NCBI RefSeq assembly: GCF_007745175.1
Contig: NZ_CP036271.1
Span: 3,298,314-3,362,313 of the forward strand
Origin: Caulifigura coniformis
GTDB lineage: Bacteria; Planctomycetota; Planctomycetia; Planctomycetales; Planctomycetaceae
Direction: 5' to 3'
DNA length: 64,000 nt
In this document: positions 64,000 to 64,000 of the stretch, one piece after another
How positions within the stretch are numbered: position 1 is the first letter of the stretch
Layout of the letters: each line of letters begins with the position of its first letter
Program-made: the position numbers and the translations under genes
The notes under the pieces: model-generated
What the model saw: only the letters and a program-made list of their open reading frames with translations
Database searches by the model: none
Told to the model about the DNA's origin: nothing

Positions 64000-64000
64000 A

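Noticed and set aside
1-64000. CRISPR arrays, insertion sequences, prophage or integration sites
   Set aside because: No direct-repeat/spacer pattern, transposase, integrase or phage structural gene was seen; the only extended repetition is within the beta-helix gene.

Overview
The window is GC-rich bacterial chromosome from a planctomycete. Lineage markers are a DUF1559 prepilin-type protein with a H-x(n)-DG-like tail, a planctomycete cytochrome-type protein (Ig-like + CxxxxCH + DUF1549 + DUF1553), secreted Gfo/Idh/MocA and sugar-isomerase proteins with twin-arginine-like leaders, NPCBM-domain and J-like-domain proteins, and very large secreted repeat proteins. About 50 genes are supported, on both strands, tightly packed. 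I see no insertion sequence, prophage, CRISPR array or rRNA operon. One tRNA-Leu(GAG) is present.

Layout. 1-3.5 kb (minus): a Tad/Flp-type pilus fragment (two tiny Flp-like pilins, a CpaA/TadV prepilin peptidase, a TadE-like protein cut by the window edge) behind a membrane-anchored WD40-like protein. 3.5-8.3 kb: MsrA, a membrane-anchored P-loop GTPase, a zinc-ribbon protein that overlaps it tail to tail, and a sugar-phosphate isomerase/TatD hydrolase pair. 8.5-12.3 kb (plus): an NPCBM protein translationally coupled to a GT39/ArnT-like glycosyltransferase. 12.3-15.2 kb (minus): a YtrA-type GntR regulator-ABC ATPase-permease operon with a perfect palindromic operator. 15.4-18.2 kb (minus): a J-like/MshEN membrane protein and a lidless Hsp70. 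18.8-27.7 kb: oxidoreductase, an S15/CocE-like hydrolase, a secreted NHL-repeat protein, a YdcF-like protein and GlgC. 28.4-35.8 kb (plus): one 2478-residue surface protein with an N-terminal inverse-autotransporter-like barrel and a giant beta-helix passenger. 35.9-43 kb: HrpB helicase, EpmA, a Ser/Thr kinase with a degenerate receiver domain, and MurJ. 43-47 kb (plus): a hypothetical protein, an UxaC-like isomerase, a Ca/Na antiporter and a GNAT acetyltransferase. 47-51.4 kb (minus): the PSCyt protein, ribosomal proteins L13 and S9, and tRNA-Leu. 51.6-58.7 kb: a lone xanthine-dehydrogenase-family large subunit, a membrane protein, an ABM monooxygenase and two tandem, greatly enlarged signal peptidase I homologues. 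59-64 kb: a Ski2-like helicase, then a DUF1559 / two-lipoprotein / 41-residue ORF cluster on the minus strand.

The most unusual items are the tandem signal peptidases with zinc-ribbon and concanavalin-like insertions, the inverse-autotransporter/beta-helix giant, and the lidless Hsp70 beside a J-like/MshEN membrane protein. Assignments come from reading motifs in the translated sequence and from memory of families. No database search was possible.
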